Position numbers and translations under genes: made by a program. Below, in pieces: positions 41,408-52,826 of a DNA stretch of 64,000 bases. The first letter of the stretch is position 1. Each line of letters begins with the position of its first letter. Below the pieces are notes generated by a model. That model did not search any database. It was not told the DNA's origin and was given only the letters and a program-made list of their open reading frames with translations. The DNA comes from Macrobrachium rosenbergii (lineage: Eukaryota; Arthropoda; Malacostraca; Decapoda; Palaemonidae). Location: the NCBI RefSeq assembly GCF_040412425.1, contig NC_089744.1, positions 39,000,099 to 39,064,098 on the forward strand, read 5' to 3'.

Positions 41408-42914
41408 ACGAGGCGTTGAAAGCCGGAGATGTCACGAAAGTTGGGGAAGCAAGGGTATGCTGAGCAGGCTGCATCAGCACAAACTGTTGTTGAGGCTGGG
41501 CCTTTGAAGTTGAAGGATGACCGACCTGGGAGACCGGTACAGCTTGCAGCATAGTCTGGGTGTGAGGCCTTTTGTACCTCCTGAACCTTTTCCCTGATTT
41601 AGCATGAGGTCCGGCGGACTCGGTGGCCTTCCTTTTGAAGGGAAGACCCCAGCGGGAGTGGAGGCTTTGATTTGCCCTGGTTGCCTCCGCCAGGACATTG
41701 TTCACTTCACTTTCAGGGAAGATATTGGCGCCCCAAATAGAGCTCTTCATGAGCCTATTGGGTTCATGCCTTATGGTGGCGTCCGCAAAGATGTGCTTTT
41801 GGCAATTCATCCTCGCCACAATAAAGTCGTACAGGTCCGCCTGGAATCCCGCCAACAGGGATTAAGTTAGGACCTGGAAGAGAGGTTCTTCATTGTAAGT
41901 CACCGCCGTTCCCTCCATCAGACACAAGGAATGCATGGAGCGACTCAATCTGCACCTGGCCTCGAATTCAGTTTTTAGAAGAGCCTCCAGAATCTTGGGA
42001 AGCTGTTCACTGAAGAGGGATGAAGCGCACTCGGGGTCGAGTTTGCCCACCGTGAACGTGGCTGGAGCTCCCGACCAAAATTCCGAACCTCCGGGGAAGA
42101 CAAGAGAAGTGGGATCTCTCTCCCGGAGTTGAGGCAGTGGTTTACCCTCGATGCATGCCTGACAAGTCAGCAGAGCTACCTTAGACATGCAGGGGGTAGG
42201 GACAGCATCACCCAATGAGAACATAGTGAAGGTCCCTTTGAAGGGGGTAAGTTTGGTGTTCTCCACCTCCCACTCCGTGAGAGTGCGCACCAAGGCGGAT
42301 TGGGCTTGGTCCCTAGGAAAGATGACTGTCTCCTTCGGGACCTTGTCTGATCTGATCCAAGCTTCTTCCGTGAGTCTGGCGTAGCCTGGGTAGGGAGGCA
42401 CCAGGTCGGGTGAGAAGAACTCCAGTTCTTCCAACCTGCGTGTACCCAAGCCTTCAATGGTAAGAGTATCTTCATGCCGAGGGGCATGAAGAGCCAGACG
42501 CCAAGGGTTTCCCTTATCAAAGGGAGGAAGACTGGAGGCATCCGGAACAGCGTACGTTTGTGCCGCCACTCCGGAGCGCAAGTTCTCCTGGTTCTGCATC
42601 CTCTCAGCTAAAGACTTCCAAGAATCATCCGAAGTCTTCCAGTTCGAAGCGAGCTGAGAGGAAAGGTCATTCATCCTGGCTTCAACCTTCTCGTCAAGCT
42701 TCTGCAAGAGAAACTCTGCAAAAGCCTCAGGGTCAAAGTTAGGTTGAGGGGGACTCGCCTTAACCGCCATGGATCTCGACCCCTTGGCAGGGGGAGTAGC
42801 CTTACTAGTTGAAGCCACCGGACTAAGAGCCCGTGACGACTTCGAGGGAGCTACAGGATTAGACCTGTGAGGCCTAGAGGACTTGGATAAGCCCTTTGTT
42901 TTCAAGGTTTTCAC
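41256..42914 (-). pseudogene. DIRS gag-like protein, main part
   Basis: One frame reads from 42914 down to 41256, interrupted only by a single TAA (41865-41867; 'FQVLT-stop-SLLAGFQ'). The start is Ser/Lys/Pro-rich ('RALSPVASTSKATPPAKG'), then a folded-looking region ('RLEELEFFSPDLVPPYPGYA', 'AWIRSDKVPKETVIFPRDQA'), then a basic Arg/Gly-rich tail ('RGRGDRGGRGGKPSPAQ') suited to RNA binding. Position and composition match DIRS ORF1 proteins. It connects upstream through a one-base frameshift near 42911. No CCHC knuckle is present. Confidence 0.75.
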
Positions 42915-43312
42915 CTTGGGACAGTAGACCTCGATCTGTCCTCAAGGTAAGCAGATTTCTGGAAACCCTGAAATGAAGAAGAAGAGGAAGAAGGAGAATT
43001 GAAAAGGGAACTCGCTGCCTCACTTACTTCCCTACCCTCTACCTGGCCCGGCTCGACGTTCATGGGTTCCAGATTTATATTGATGGCCGCCACCTCTTTG
43101 CATATGTTGTCGTCTTGGGAGGGCTGCGTCTCCTCCCGGACTGCTCTATCAAGGGGGCGGCTACTTCCACCGGAACTGCGGCTGAGATCCGGGCGCCGGG
43201 GTAGAGGAGATTGCAAATCCCCTCTGAAAGGATGTAGGGCTTCCCCGACGGAACGTTCCTCCCAAACCCGCCGACCCAGACCTTCAGGGTCGACAGCGAA
43301 GAGTCGCGGGAA
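42911..43312 (-). CDS. DIRS gag, candidate second exon
   Basis: Open frame on the minus strand beginning just after a candidate 3' splice site (polypyrimidine tract and CAG/TAG at 43313-43322). It reads 'FPRLFAVDPEGLGRR', then 'VAAININLEPMNVEPGQVEG', a Ser-rich run and 'SAYLEDRSRSTVPR' before a stop at 42911-42913. One base later the main gag frame is open, so a single-base frameshift probably separates them. Within it, 42968-43027 has a strong donor (GTAAGT) and acceptor (TTTCAG after a long pyrimidine tract) and may be a further 60-bp intron; skipping or keeping it preserves the frame. Confidence 0.5.
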   Translation of the reverse strand, partial: FPRLFAVDPEGLGRRVWEERSVGEALHPFRGDLQSPLPRRPDLSRSSGGSSRPLDRAVREETQPSQDDNICKEVAAININLEPMNVEPGQVEGREVSEAASSLFNSPSSSSSSFQGFQKSAYLEDRSRSTVPR

Positions 43313-43428
43313 CTACGGTCAGACTGAAAGAGAAGAAAGGCTTACTAAAACGATCTCCAACCGCCACATCCATCAATATAAGCCATGAAGTCAAAGTGAG
43401 ACTAAAGGTTAGCGGACTTGAAGCTTAC
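43313..43428 (-). other. Candidate spliceosomal intron in DIRS gag (116 bp)
   Basis: The minus strand starts GTAAGCTT and ends TTTCTTCTCTTTCAGTCTGA then CCGTAG. Joining 43429 to 43312 keeps one reading frame (phase 0) between the zinc-binding exon and the gag frame, while the intron itself contains stops. Predicted only. Confidence 0.45.
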
Positions 43429-43599
43429 CGACTCATCCAACACCTGCTCGTACAAAGCGTAGCACACCTCACAGCCGTCTGGGTGCCAGACGATCAGGTC
43501 CCCAACGCGAACCGCACAGCCGGAATGGGAGCGGCACACCACATGGCCGCAGGGCTGCTGGAAGACCGCCGTACACCCAGGCTCCTGACAGCATACCAT
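43429..43599 (-). CDS. DIRS 5' exon encoding a small Cys/His-rich module
   Basis: From ATG at 43599 the frame encodes about 57 residues with Cys at 3, 4, 9, 17, 22, 28, 43 and 46 and His at 19, 25 and 39, including 'PCGHVVCRSHSGC' and 'HPDGCEVC'. The spacing suggests one or two treble-clef or RING-like zinc sites. It lies upstream of gag inside the element, so it is probably the N-terminal module of DIRS ORF1, joined by the candidate intron. Without splicing it would end at a stop at 43402. Function unknown; nucleic-acid or protein binding is plausible. Confidence 0.55.
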
Positions 43600-43619
43600 C
43601 TGTAAGTGGATAGATGATA

Positions 43620-45800
43620 CATGAGTATGCTAGTTAAGGCTCGCCGGAGTAGGGCCGACGGAGATAAGATACCTTAACCTAATATGGGTGAAGGAGCATG
43701 CTTGCAGTCAAACCGAAACCCGCCGGAGTGACTGAATAAAAGATAATATACAATACATGAATAACGATAAGTTAAGACCGCTGGAGCCAGTCCGGCGGTA
43801 ACAGTACACCTTAACCTAGGATCATGCATCATAACAATTATAATATGATTACAGTATAATTAAATAAAAACTGCTGGAATCCGGCAGTGGTATGGTAAAG
43901 AAAGCTACAGAATGGTCAACTAAATCTGTAAACAGCAGTACTTTGCTGGTTATGATACTCCGCTCTGGTTGACTCGGAAATCCCGTTACTTCATACCTAT
44001 GGTAGCGGTGGAGGAGGCGGAGAGGAGACCTCAAAACTGGCTCAACTCTCAACGCCTGTGGCGGGGAACACGCCAACCAACCGAAAACCATACCCACCGG
44101 AGTGGTAACATGTACAAAAACAACGGGAGACCTGACAAACCCGGCGGAGAATGAACCTAGCGGAAGCCAAGATAGTGTCCCTGGACTTGTGTTCGGTGCT
44201 CTAGCTAACACTGAGGAAAGCGAACAAACGAAACACTAGCAGAATGGCGGAAACCAAAAGGCGGAGGCCAGATAGATGGGTAACACTATCTGGACGCTGG
44301 CCGAATCTCCCCACGGGGTGCCGGTCATAAGTGATCGACGTCCCTCACACGGGGAGAAGTCAAGGTCACACGCCAAAAGCTAAGGAACAGGGAGGAAATA
44401 ACAAAATGGAGGGGGCCGAGAAGCGGTGGCCAGGTGGGTGGGAAACACCCCTTGGACACCTATAGAAACTACCCACGGGGTGCCGGTCGTGGAGACCGAC
44501 GTCCCTCGCGCAGGGAGAAACTAGGGACACCCGCCAAATGTTAAAGAATGGGTAAGGAATGGCTAGGCTAGTGACATGAAAAAGAACGTGCAACCTTCAA
44601 CTCCAGACCGCCCCCCAATGTCAAAAAAAATTTTTTGACTTGGGAGGAGGTTAACAGAGGTATGGAAAGGGGGGGGGGGGGAAGAGGAGGGGAGAGAAAT
44701 TCCACGCAAGGTCTGGCCACACCCTCCAACGCCGACAGCCTGGTCAGGTGGGGGGCTAAGTAATGAGGAGACCCTCACCATTCTAACCTACCTCGAAAAC
44801 CAACTGGTCTGGTCAGGTAGGCTAAAACAGGGGAGGGGGGTGTCCTCCGAAGCATAATAACACCCTCCAAAAACATGACGGCATGGACAGGTGGGCCAAG
44901 AGAACGAGGAACTCCCTCAACCATCCAACACCTCCCTCCAGGCCTCAAAACGACCTGGTCTGGGGAGCTAGGAAGCAAGAGGGTCATGATAGGCGCCTAA
45001 CCTAAGTAGCCTAGCCCTCCGATTGCAGACGAGAGGGCTAGGCTAGAATACCCATCAAAGAAACTACCTGACTCAAAGTACTAAGAAAAGTTAACCAAAT
45101 GATGTGTGAAAAATAAATACATATAAAAATAAATGCACAGAAATTTATAATATATAAAAGACTCGTGGTGTAGAGAGGGCCTAACAACTCGCAACATGTT
45201 GAACGCGGATGATATGAAAATGGCCGACCCTAACGCTGAATCCAAAACATTTTAAATCCAAAAATATACATGTCATCCATCACCGTACATATCAGGAAAG
45301 ATCATGAGCAAAACAGTACCATCTTGGAGAATGTATTCCTTCGCCGCGAGAGGAAGGTGCCCAGGGAAAAGGAATATTTATGATCAGAAAGGAGGGAGGG
45401 GGAAGCCTCCAACACTAGCCTAGATCCGTTATGATACGGGCACAACATCCCCCGCCAGCGAAAGGACAATTCGCCAAAAAGAACTTCCTGAAGGGGCAGA
45501 AATATTTAACAATATCTAAAATAAATAACAGTGTAAAACACAAGCAGAATCTCACTGCTAAAGCCACATGAAGACTAAGGGTCAACATGGCTGAGGCGAA
45601 GCGATCGCGGATGACCGCACCGTGTTATTTAACCCCGTAATTATTGAATTAAAGGTCAAATAAGAAGCCTCTATAAGAAAAACCCCAAAAGAAGTTGGTA
45701 CTTAACTTGGACGAAGAAGATTCCTGAACGGAAGACATGATGAACACGTAAAATTGGCAAAAATGCAGCACAAGGGAAAAATACAGTTACGTATACCAGC
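43620..45800. other. DIRS 5' non-coding region
   Basis: About 2.2 kb between the right inverted repeat and the first exon, without a convincing frame. It contains two diverged direct repeats (about 44275-44375 and 44430-44540) sharing CCACGGGGTGCCGGTC and CGACGTCCCTC, and several CAGGTGGGC/GGTCAGGTAGG-like repeats (44740-44960). Probably leader or promoter sequence. Confidence 0.55.
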
Positions 45801-46115
45801 GTGCTAAGATGGAATGAGGATAAAATGGCGGCTGAGGTGTTGGTTGGCCGGGCGATGGGCGTTGGGTATGCGACGGCCCCTCACTTTCCGGGATTTTGGG
45901 ATTGGAGATCTCTACAGGGCAGAGGCCTGTGGCAGTGGCAACACTCACCCTTTGTGTATACCGACATCTATTTTTAATTGATAGATGAGCGAACTGAGGG
46001 TAGTAACCTCAGCATTCTAGATAGCTTTTTTCTCTGGTATATATAACAATACTTATACCTAGAAATGTGCTTGATGGAAGCAATTTCACCGGGTGACACA
46101 GGTCGAACCCAGAAA
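45801..46115. repeat. DIRS terminal inverted repeat, right
   Basis: Complement of 37631-37968; ends GGTCGAACCCAGAAA. It should contain the element's promoter, because gag reads leftward from here. Confidence 0.92.
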
Positions 46116-46323
46116 TGCTTATACCTGAGTATGTTAATAGTTTTATCACAAAAAATGCATTTAATCATGAAAATGATATGAAAATACAGTAATTAGTGAA
46201 TGTTTCTCAGTGAAAAATACCGCGAATGGGCGAATTTGCCGCAAATAATGGGCAGATACGTTCCACAGAGAAATCGGCAAATACGTGAGTCTGCAGATAG
46301 TGAGACTGTGAACACGGGGGTTA

Positions 46324-46326
<3 letters not shown>
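46116..46326 (+). mobile_element. TIR element (TA-target), right part
   Basis: Continuation of the element at 37489-37630 after the DIRS insertion. It ends GGGGGTTACTGTATA at the edge of a (TA)n array. Internal segments such as ATACCGCGAATGGGCGAAT are typical of this repeat in decapods as I recall it. Confidence 0.7.

Positions 46327-46413
<87 letters not shown>
46327..46413. repeat. (TA)n microsatellite
   Basis: Right-hand continuation of the TA array that hosts the TIR element. Confidence 0.95.
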
Positions 46414-46417
<4 letters not shown>

Positions 46418-47400
46418 AAAGATTTACATTCCTCCCTCGTCAGGCAGCTAAGAAATAATTTATTCTAGGAATAATTTCACCTTTCATTTGACGTTGGGCC
46501 AAGAAAACATGGTGGGCAAGGTAGACCAAGCGTATTTTGAACTAAGAAGGACAGTTAGTGCCTTGTTTTGAACTCATGTAGAGGAAAGCCCCACCTCAGC
46601 TGACTTGGGGTAGTACAGATACAACCCCTCCTTCACTCCCATCACGTGATATGTAGGAGCAGCGAGTCCGTTAGGGATGGGAGGCAAATCCAGGCTGTGA
46701 GATAGATAGGAACTTAACCTCTAAGTACTTAATCATAAGACCCAATTTGCTCCACTCTTTTGCTGGCTGTATGACTTTTTGCAGATCGACCTAGCCCTAC
46801 ACTTCGAAGCAAAACAATCGAGAAGGAATGCCCTGGCTTCCTCAGACACCGCACTCTGTGCACGACCAGCAGCTGATACACACGGGCATTCTCTTCCCTC
46901 TTCAACCAGTGAAAGCTAACTGCGTTGATCGGCCAAACCTTAAATATTCAGCGCAAAAATCTACAGGCCCCAGGTACGTCGACCACAATTAGTCAATAAG
47001 CCAGCTCCTTTCTCTCCATGAAATTCCTTGTTTTTTCATTTCTCCAAATCCCAATTTTCATTCTCCTAAAATGCAGCCCATATGTTAAGTCAACCTACGC
47101 CCCGAGCAGCCCATGAATTGCCCCATGACTTCCTTTGAAACGAACCTAATTCAATTCAGTGATTAGTATTCAGATATTCCCTCCGTAGTGTAAATTGCTT
47201 CATGTGTAAATGAATTCATTGTAACGTAGCAATTGACTCATCCTATGGCGACCTTCCATTCTTTTATCAAATTGGTACAATAAGATAAGTTCTTCACTTT
47301 CACCGTTATTCTGTTTACAGCTTGGTGTTCTCTTGTGGCCCATCCAGCAGCAATTCAATATAAACCTCTCCTTTTGTCCCTCCAAAGAGACCCAATCTGT
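46414..47400. other. No gene seen
   Basis: Mixed-composition DNA without recognised features. Confidence 0.4.
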
Positions 47401-47406
47401 AAATAT

Positions 47407-47502
<96 letters not shown>

Positions 47503-47503
47503 T
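47401..47503. repeat. (TA)n followed by T-run
   Basis: About 80 bp of TA with one break, then about 18 T. Confidence 0.95.
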
Positions 47504-47639
47504 ATGCAGCTAACCCTATGGATATGGCCATGCCTACTTTGCCTGTTGTCAAGAGGCCTACCTTTGGAAAACCAAGACAAGAAACCCTGACTTTTTCCTT
47601 TATAGAGAACAAATAGTTTTCCCAGCCCTTTGGTCTTCC

Positions 47640-48932
47640 TACCCCTCCCGTGGCTTGCAAGGGAGGTAAGGTGAATAAAAGGTTTGATACACTGTGGGTG
47701 TTAGTCACTTTCTCCAGCTGCCACAACAAGGGAGGGGGATGCCTGTCATGACAGGGCAACAGGCCAGAGATAGGGGGCAGAGTCCTGGGTAGTTTGTGTC
47801 CTTCAGGACAGCTACAGAATACCCTTTCAAAGACTGATGTTCCCCCATCACAAGTTCTAGTACTGTTTCTGTCTTACTCTCCCCTTTAGCTCTGGCCCTG
47901 TAGGTGGAAGTGAAGGGGATGATGGAGAAGAACATACTAGAAGTCATAGAACTAATATATGTGTTTTGCAGTTGCCATTTCCTGGTGAAGAAGGTGACCA
48001 GTGGCTGGAGGCTTGTCATTGACTTCTCTTCAATGAGTTTTCATTCTTCAGGCTTTAATCGAGGTTAAAGCTGCACAATATCCATTGGGTTCCATCAGAG
48101 AGGGTGACTTCAGACTTTTGTTAGATCTGGAGGATGTGTATTTTCAAGTGCTTGTCCATCACTCCTCCCAGAAGTACCTTAGCTTTGTCTGCAATGGGAC
48201 GGTTCACATAATGGAAGCTTTGGGTTGGTGGCAGTCCCTTACGTGTTCATGTGGGTGTTCACCCTGTTGCTGGCTTGGACCCATTTGCTCGCTAAATTAC
48301 ATGGACAGTTCCCTAGTTCTGATGTCCTCAGAGGTGCAGTTACTCCAGAACAGAGATCGTCGCCGCTCATTTTGCCATGAGCTACGGGTCATGATAAACT
48401 GGGAGAAGTCAGACTTCTTACACAACCAGCATGCAATGTACCTGGGCATGCTTATATATAATAGCATCAAGAGTCTTTCCTATGCACTCTTGTGTCAGGA
48501 GACTTGGAGAGCTTTCAGCATCATTCATGTTGCAAAAGAACAGCAAGCTTGGCATCAATAGGTAATCCTTGCTTATCTGTCATCTGTTGGGAAGCATATC
48601 CTACAAGGGTAAGTCCATGTGCATTCACTTCTGTGGCAACTGAAGTGACATTTGGTCAGCCTCAAGCTATCCTACCTCTCAGCTCATACCGTTGAACAGG
48701 AAGGTCATGGAAGATTTTAGCAGATGAAGGTGTGTGGTCTTGAGCTCTCTACCTCTGGAGATACTTCTGTTCACAGGTACATTGAATCTGTGTGGTCAGA
48801 AGATGAACCTCATCTGCACATCAGTGTTGTGGAAATGTGAGGGGTGCTCCTAGCTTGCAAGTATTCCAAGAGTCTGCAGTGGGTCATTCTCTTGTGCTGA
48901 TGTGTGACAGCATGACAGATGTGGTGTATGTA
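47640..48932 (+). pseudogene. Second DIRS copy: reverse transcriptase / RNase H relic
   Basis: Plus-strand pieces in several frames follow DIRS pol order: 'PPSQVLVLFLSYSPLALAL' with 'KGMMEKNILEV' (about 47840-47950), 'FLVKKVTSGWRLVIDFSSM' (about 47980-48035), then the frame 48085-48561 with 'FRLLLDLEDVYFQVLVHHSS' and 'RVMINWEKSDFLHNQHAMYL'. RNase H remnants follow: 'HISVVEMRG' (about 48820) and 'GHSLVLMCDSMTDVVYV' (48885-48935). The LDD active site is not clearly legible. The relic stops where LINE sequence begins and resumes at 52827. Confidence 0.72.
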
Positions 48933-51900
48933 TTATTATTATTATTACAGCATTATTGTTATTATTGTTATTATTATTATTTTTTTCTATCAGTCATTGT
49001 ATTCGACTGGGTGGCTTTTATACTGTGGGGTTCTGGGTTGCATCCTGCCTCCTTAGGAGTCCATCACTTTTCTCACTACGTGCGTTGTTTCTAACAGCAC
49101 GCTCTAATGCATGAGTCTTGGAGCTACATCAGCTCCTAGTTTTTCCAGGTTCCTTTTCAGGGATCTTGGGATTGTGCCTAGTGTTCTATGATTATGGGTA
49201 CAATTTCCACTAGCTTATCCCATATCCTTCTTATTTCTATTTTCAGGTCTTGATACTTATCAATTTTTTTCGTTATTTCTCATCCACTCTGGTGTCCCAT
49301 GATATTGCGACATGAATGAGTGATACTTTCTTGATTTTGTCAATCAGCATCAAATAGTCCGGTGGCACATATCACCCTATCTTTTCAGATACCACAGTCC
49401 CAGAGGATCTTTGCCTGATCATTTTCTATCACTCCCTCAGGTTGATGTTCGTACTGGTGTTTCTAGCACAGTCTCCAGTAAAGGGCTTTTGCTACTGAAT
49501 CATGCCTCTTTTTGTGCTGGTTCTGTGCAAGCGCCGGACATTCGCTTGCTATGTGGTTTGTGATCTCGTCTTTCATATTGCACTTCCTGCATATGGGTGA
49601 CATGTTATTTCCATCTACTGTATTGTTCTTTGGACATCTCTTGTTCTTAGAGCCTGATGTTGTGCCGCTGTTAGCCTTCCTTCTGTTTGCTCCCCTCTGT
49701 AGCCATTGCCATGTTTCATTGCTGGCCAGTTCTTAGTCTGTCTCGTGTACTGTCTGTGCATTGGTTTGCTGTGCCATTCCTCTGTTCTGTTTTTCGTTCT
49801 CCTGTCTCTGTATATTTCTGGGTCTTCGTCTACTTTTATCCCTTCTTCCCATGCACTCCTTAGCCACTCGTCTTCACTGGTTTTCCGATATTGCCCCAGT
49901 GCTCTGCTCTCGATGTTGACGCAGTCCTCTATGCTTAGTAGATCTCTCTCTCCTTCCTTTCATGTTATGTATAGTCTGTCTGTATTTGCTATTGGGTGTA
50001 GTGCTTTGCATATTGTCATGTGTTCCCTAGTTTTCTAGTCTATGCTGCAGAGTTCAGCCTTCGTCCACTCCACTATTACTGCACTGTATCTGATTACTGG
50101 TACTGCCCATGTGTTTAGGGCTTTCATCATATTTCTGGCATTGAGTTTTGACTTGAGTATCACCTTAAGTATCTGCATATATTCTTTCCTGTTCATGTCC
50201 TTCATCTCTAGGTGTTTTATATCCTCTCCTTCTATTATTCCCAGGTATTTGTATCCTGTGTTATGTATGTGTTTGACGCTATTCCCGTCTGGTAGCTTTA
50301 TCCCTTCAGCCCTTGTCACTTTGCCTTTTTGTATGCTGACCAAGGTGCATTTTTCTATTCCAAACTCCATCCTGATGTCCCCAGATACAGTTCTTACAGC
50401 CTGGATTAGGGTATCTATTTCCTTGATGCTCTTACCATACAGCTTGATGTCGTCAATGAACATCAGATGGTTAATTCTGTTGCCTTCTTTCCTGGGCAAC
50501 CCAGCAACCATCTTCTTCAGTACTTTTATCACTGGAATCATGGCTACTACAAAGAGTAGTGGGGACAGTGAGTCTCCTTGAAAGATCCCTCTCCCATTGT
50601 TAACCTCTGCTAGTCTTATCCCAGAGCTTGTAAGTACTGTGTTCCAGTTGTGCATTGTATTTTTTAGGAAGCTTGTGGTGTTTTCCTCTGCCCCATATAT
50701 TTTCAGGCATTCTATTATCTGCATGCAATATCTTGTCGAAGGCTTTCTTGTAGTCAGTCCATGCCATGTTTAGGTTGGTTCTCCTTCTCTTACTATTCTT
50801 TATTACCATTTTTCTATCAGGAGCTGGTCTTTTGTGCCCTATACTTCCTTCTGCAGTCTTTCTGTTGGTGGGGAATGGTGTTTGTATCCTCTAGGCAGTT
50901 GTATAGCCTTTCACTGATGATACCTGTCAGTAATTTCTGTATTATTGGTAGGCAGGTGATAGCCCTATAGTTACTTACTATATTTCCAATGTTTTTTCTC
51001 TCTGTACTAGGGATCTTCTTCCTGTGGTCACCCAATTGGGTGCATGGTGGTTTGTGATACAATGCTGGAGTTGTTTTCTTGTTCATGGGTGTAGGGCTTT
51101 GAAATTTTTGAGCCAGTATCCATGGACTTCATTGGGACCTGGGGCTTTCCAGTTCGACATTTTCTTTAGCTGGTGTCTGACTGTGTCTGTTGTGATTTCA
51201 GTGAATCTTTGTTTTATTCTCCCCATTTCTTCTGCCTTGATTTTCTGGAGCCATGTTGCATGTTTGTTGTGTGATACTAGATTGCACCATATATTTTCCC
51301 AGAGTCTCTTACTTGGCTTGGCTTCAGGAAATTCCTGGTGGTTGTCTTCCCCTCTTAGTTGGTTGTATAGTCTTTTATGGTTGTTCTGAAGAGTTTGTTT
51401 TGTTGGTATCCTTTACTCCTGTTCATGTACCGTAGGATCTTATGTGCTTTGGCTTTAAGCCTCTGACTTATATCATTTATTGTGTTGTTTAGTCTCTTCT
51501 CCTGTACTTTGTATTTCTCATTCACTTCCTCTCTTGTTTTCTTGCTTCTTAGCCTCTTTTCTGCCATATCTTTCAGTTTACTCAAGCCAGATCTCATCAC
51601 CATGATTTGTTTTTCCAGGTGCCTTTTCCAAGAAGGTTGCTGATTTAGTTTCTGTTGGGTTGGTTGTGATGGTGGTGTTGGTGTTTGCATCCCCATGAGT
51701 TCTACTACTGGTCTTGCTCCTGTATATGCCAGGTTATTTGTTTTTGTGATACTAGTGGTATGTATTAGTCTCATTATTTCATTAACTTCACTTGTTTTCT
51801 CCCTTAGTTTCTTTGTATTTTAGGCTTTCACGGAGGGGGATCTTGGTTCTTTCTGTATTTGGCTTCATCCATTGTCTGATCTTTTCCACCCACTCAGACC

Positions 51901-52611
51901 TCTCTGTTATAGCTTCGGTATTTCTTCATATGCTGTTGTATGGTAGTTCATCATTCTTGTCGTCTTCTGTGGTATCATCTCTTAGGCCATCTTCTTGTCT
52001 TTCGTTGCTGGGTGTTATTTCTTTCTCCAGTTCCTCTCTTTCTGTTGTGGAGAGCCAGTTCTTTCTCTTGATGTTTCTGACTTGGTCTGCCAGCCTCTGT
52101 TCTGTTTGAGGGGTGTTATTTCTTTCATTCCAGATGTTGACCAATCTTCTTCTGTATCCTCTTTCTGTCAGGTTGCTTCTAATGTAGCATCTCCATATTT
52201 CCTTATTTTCTTCTCTTGTCCGTTTCTTCTTCTTCTGGTTTGCCTGTGTAGCTCCAGTCTCTGGTTGCTGGTTATTGTTGTTGTGGTGGTCAGTTGCTGG
52301 ATGATGACCTCCAAGCACCTTACCATCCTCCCCGCTCATCGGGCTGTATACCTGGCTGCCGGACGAAGCTCCTTTGTTGCCAGAGGTTCCATTTATGTCG
52401 TTGTTGTTTAATCTTTCACTTCTTTCCATCATTGCTGAGTTTTGCTATTTAACCGATGGCTGGACCCTACCCCATCAGGAATAGGTACTCATTTAAAGCT
52501 GAGTAGACTGAGGAAATTGTGGTAAAAATCCTTTCCCAAGGAGTCAACGCCGAGTTGAGAGGGTCACCCATCCAGAGACTGACCTGCCCCAGTGTTGCTT
52601 AACCAGCCCAG
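48933..52611 (-). mobile_element. R4/Dong-like LINE with restriction-like endonuclease
   Basis: About 3.7 kb on the minus strand from a 5' head near 52611 to an (ATT)-rich tail at 48933-48988. It contains an N-terminal basic domain, reverse transcriptase, a CCHC motif and the C-terminal endonuclease in that order, the single-ORF layout of R2/R4/NeSL-type LINEs. Frames are broken repeatedly. It is inserted at the (ATT)n tail of a CR1/Jockey-like LINE (52612-52826), itself inserted in a DIRS relic. The 5' region is duplicated at 5006-6198 and the 3' end at 1218-1413. Confidence 0.85.
49140..52432 (-). pseudogene. LINE polyprotein (RT + endonuclease), broken
   Basis: In order on the minus strand: 'REENKEIWRCYIRSNLTERG' and 'LADQVRNIKRKNWLSTTERE' (N-terminal basic region, 52432-51926); coiled 'LEKQIMVMRSGLSKLKDMAE' (51774-51355); RT start 'NIVSNYRAITCLPIIQKLL' (about 50980); 'AWTDYKKAFDK' (about 50765); 'NNGRGIFQGDSLSPLLFVVA' and the active-site region 'LMFIDDIKLYG' (50724-50035); 'CRKCNMKDEITNH' zinc motif (about 49560-49600); and endonuclease pieces 'PDYLMLIDKIKKVSLIHVAI' and 'KYQDLKIEIRRIW'. 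In the endonuclease the second acidic residue expected before V-A is His. Several frameshifts and stops make it non-functional. Confidence 0.85.
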
Positions 52612-52826
52612 CGATGAACCCTGTTCATAAGGAACAAGCCTGCAGGGGCCATTAACTTGAAGTCCAAGCTCCCAAGAGTATGGTGTTTTTTTAAAGAAGT
52701 AATAGGAGGTAATAGGAAGTACAGAAAGAAGTGTGCAGTTATTTGAAAAGAAAAAATAACAAATTGATAAATAAGTAGATAAAACTGTAAGTAAATTATT
52801 AAATTAAAAGATCCTCGTCTTATATT
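52612..52826 (-). mobile_element. 3' UTR of a CR1/Jockey-like LINE, second copy
   Basis: Collinear with 33594-33800: GATGAACCCT, GGGGCCATTAACTTGAA, TACAGAAAGA, TAAATAAGTAGATAAAA. Only the 3' UTR is present, and its (ATT)n tail side faces the R4-like LINE. Confidence 0.7.

Larger units (their letters stand above)
37631..46115 (-). mobile_element. DIRS retrotransposon, full architecture
   Basis: 8.5 kb with inverted terminal repeats (37631-37968 and 45801-46115), an internal complementary region (38026-38110) matching the joined element ends, and on the minus strand gag, RT/RNase H and tyrosine recombinase, the last two overlapping. These are the defining features of DIRS elements, which insert by recombinase through a circular intermediate and leave no target duplication. 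None is seen here: left flank 'CATCTAAAAAA', right flank 'TGCTTATACC' continue one interrupted TIR element. Coding frames have a few stops and frameshifts, so the copy is probably dead but young enough to read throughout. Confidence 0.92.
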
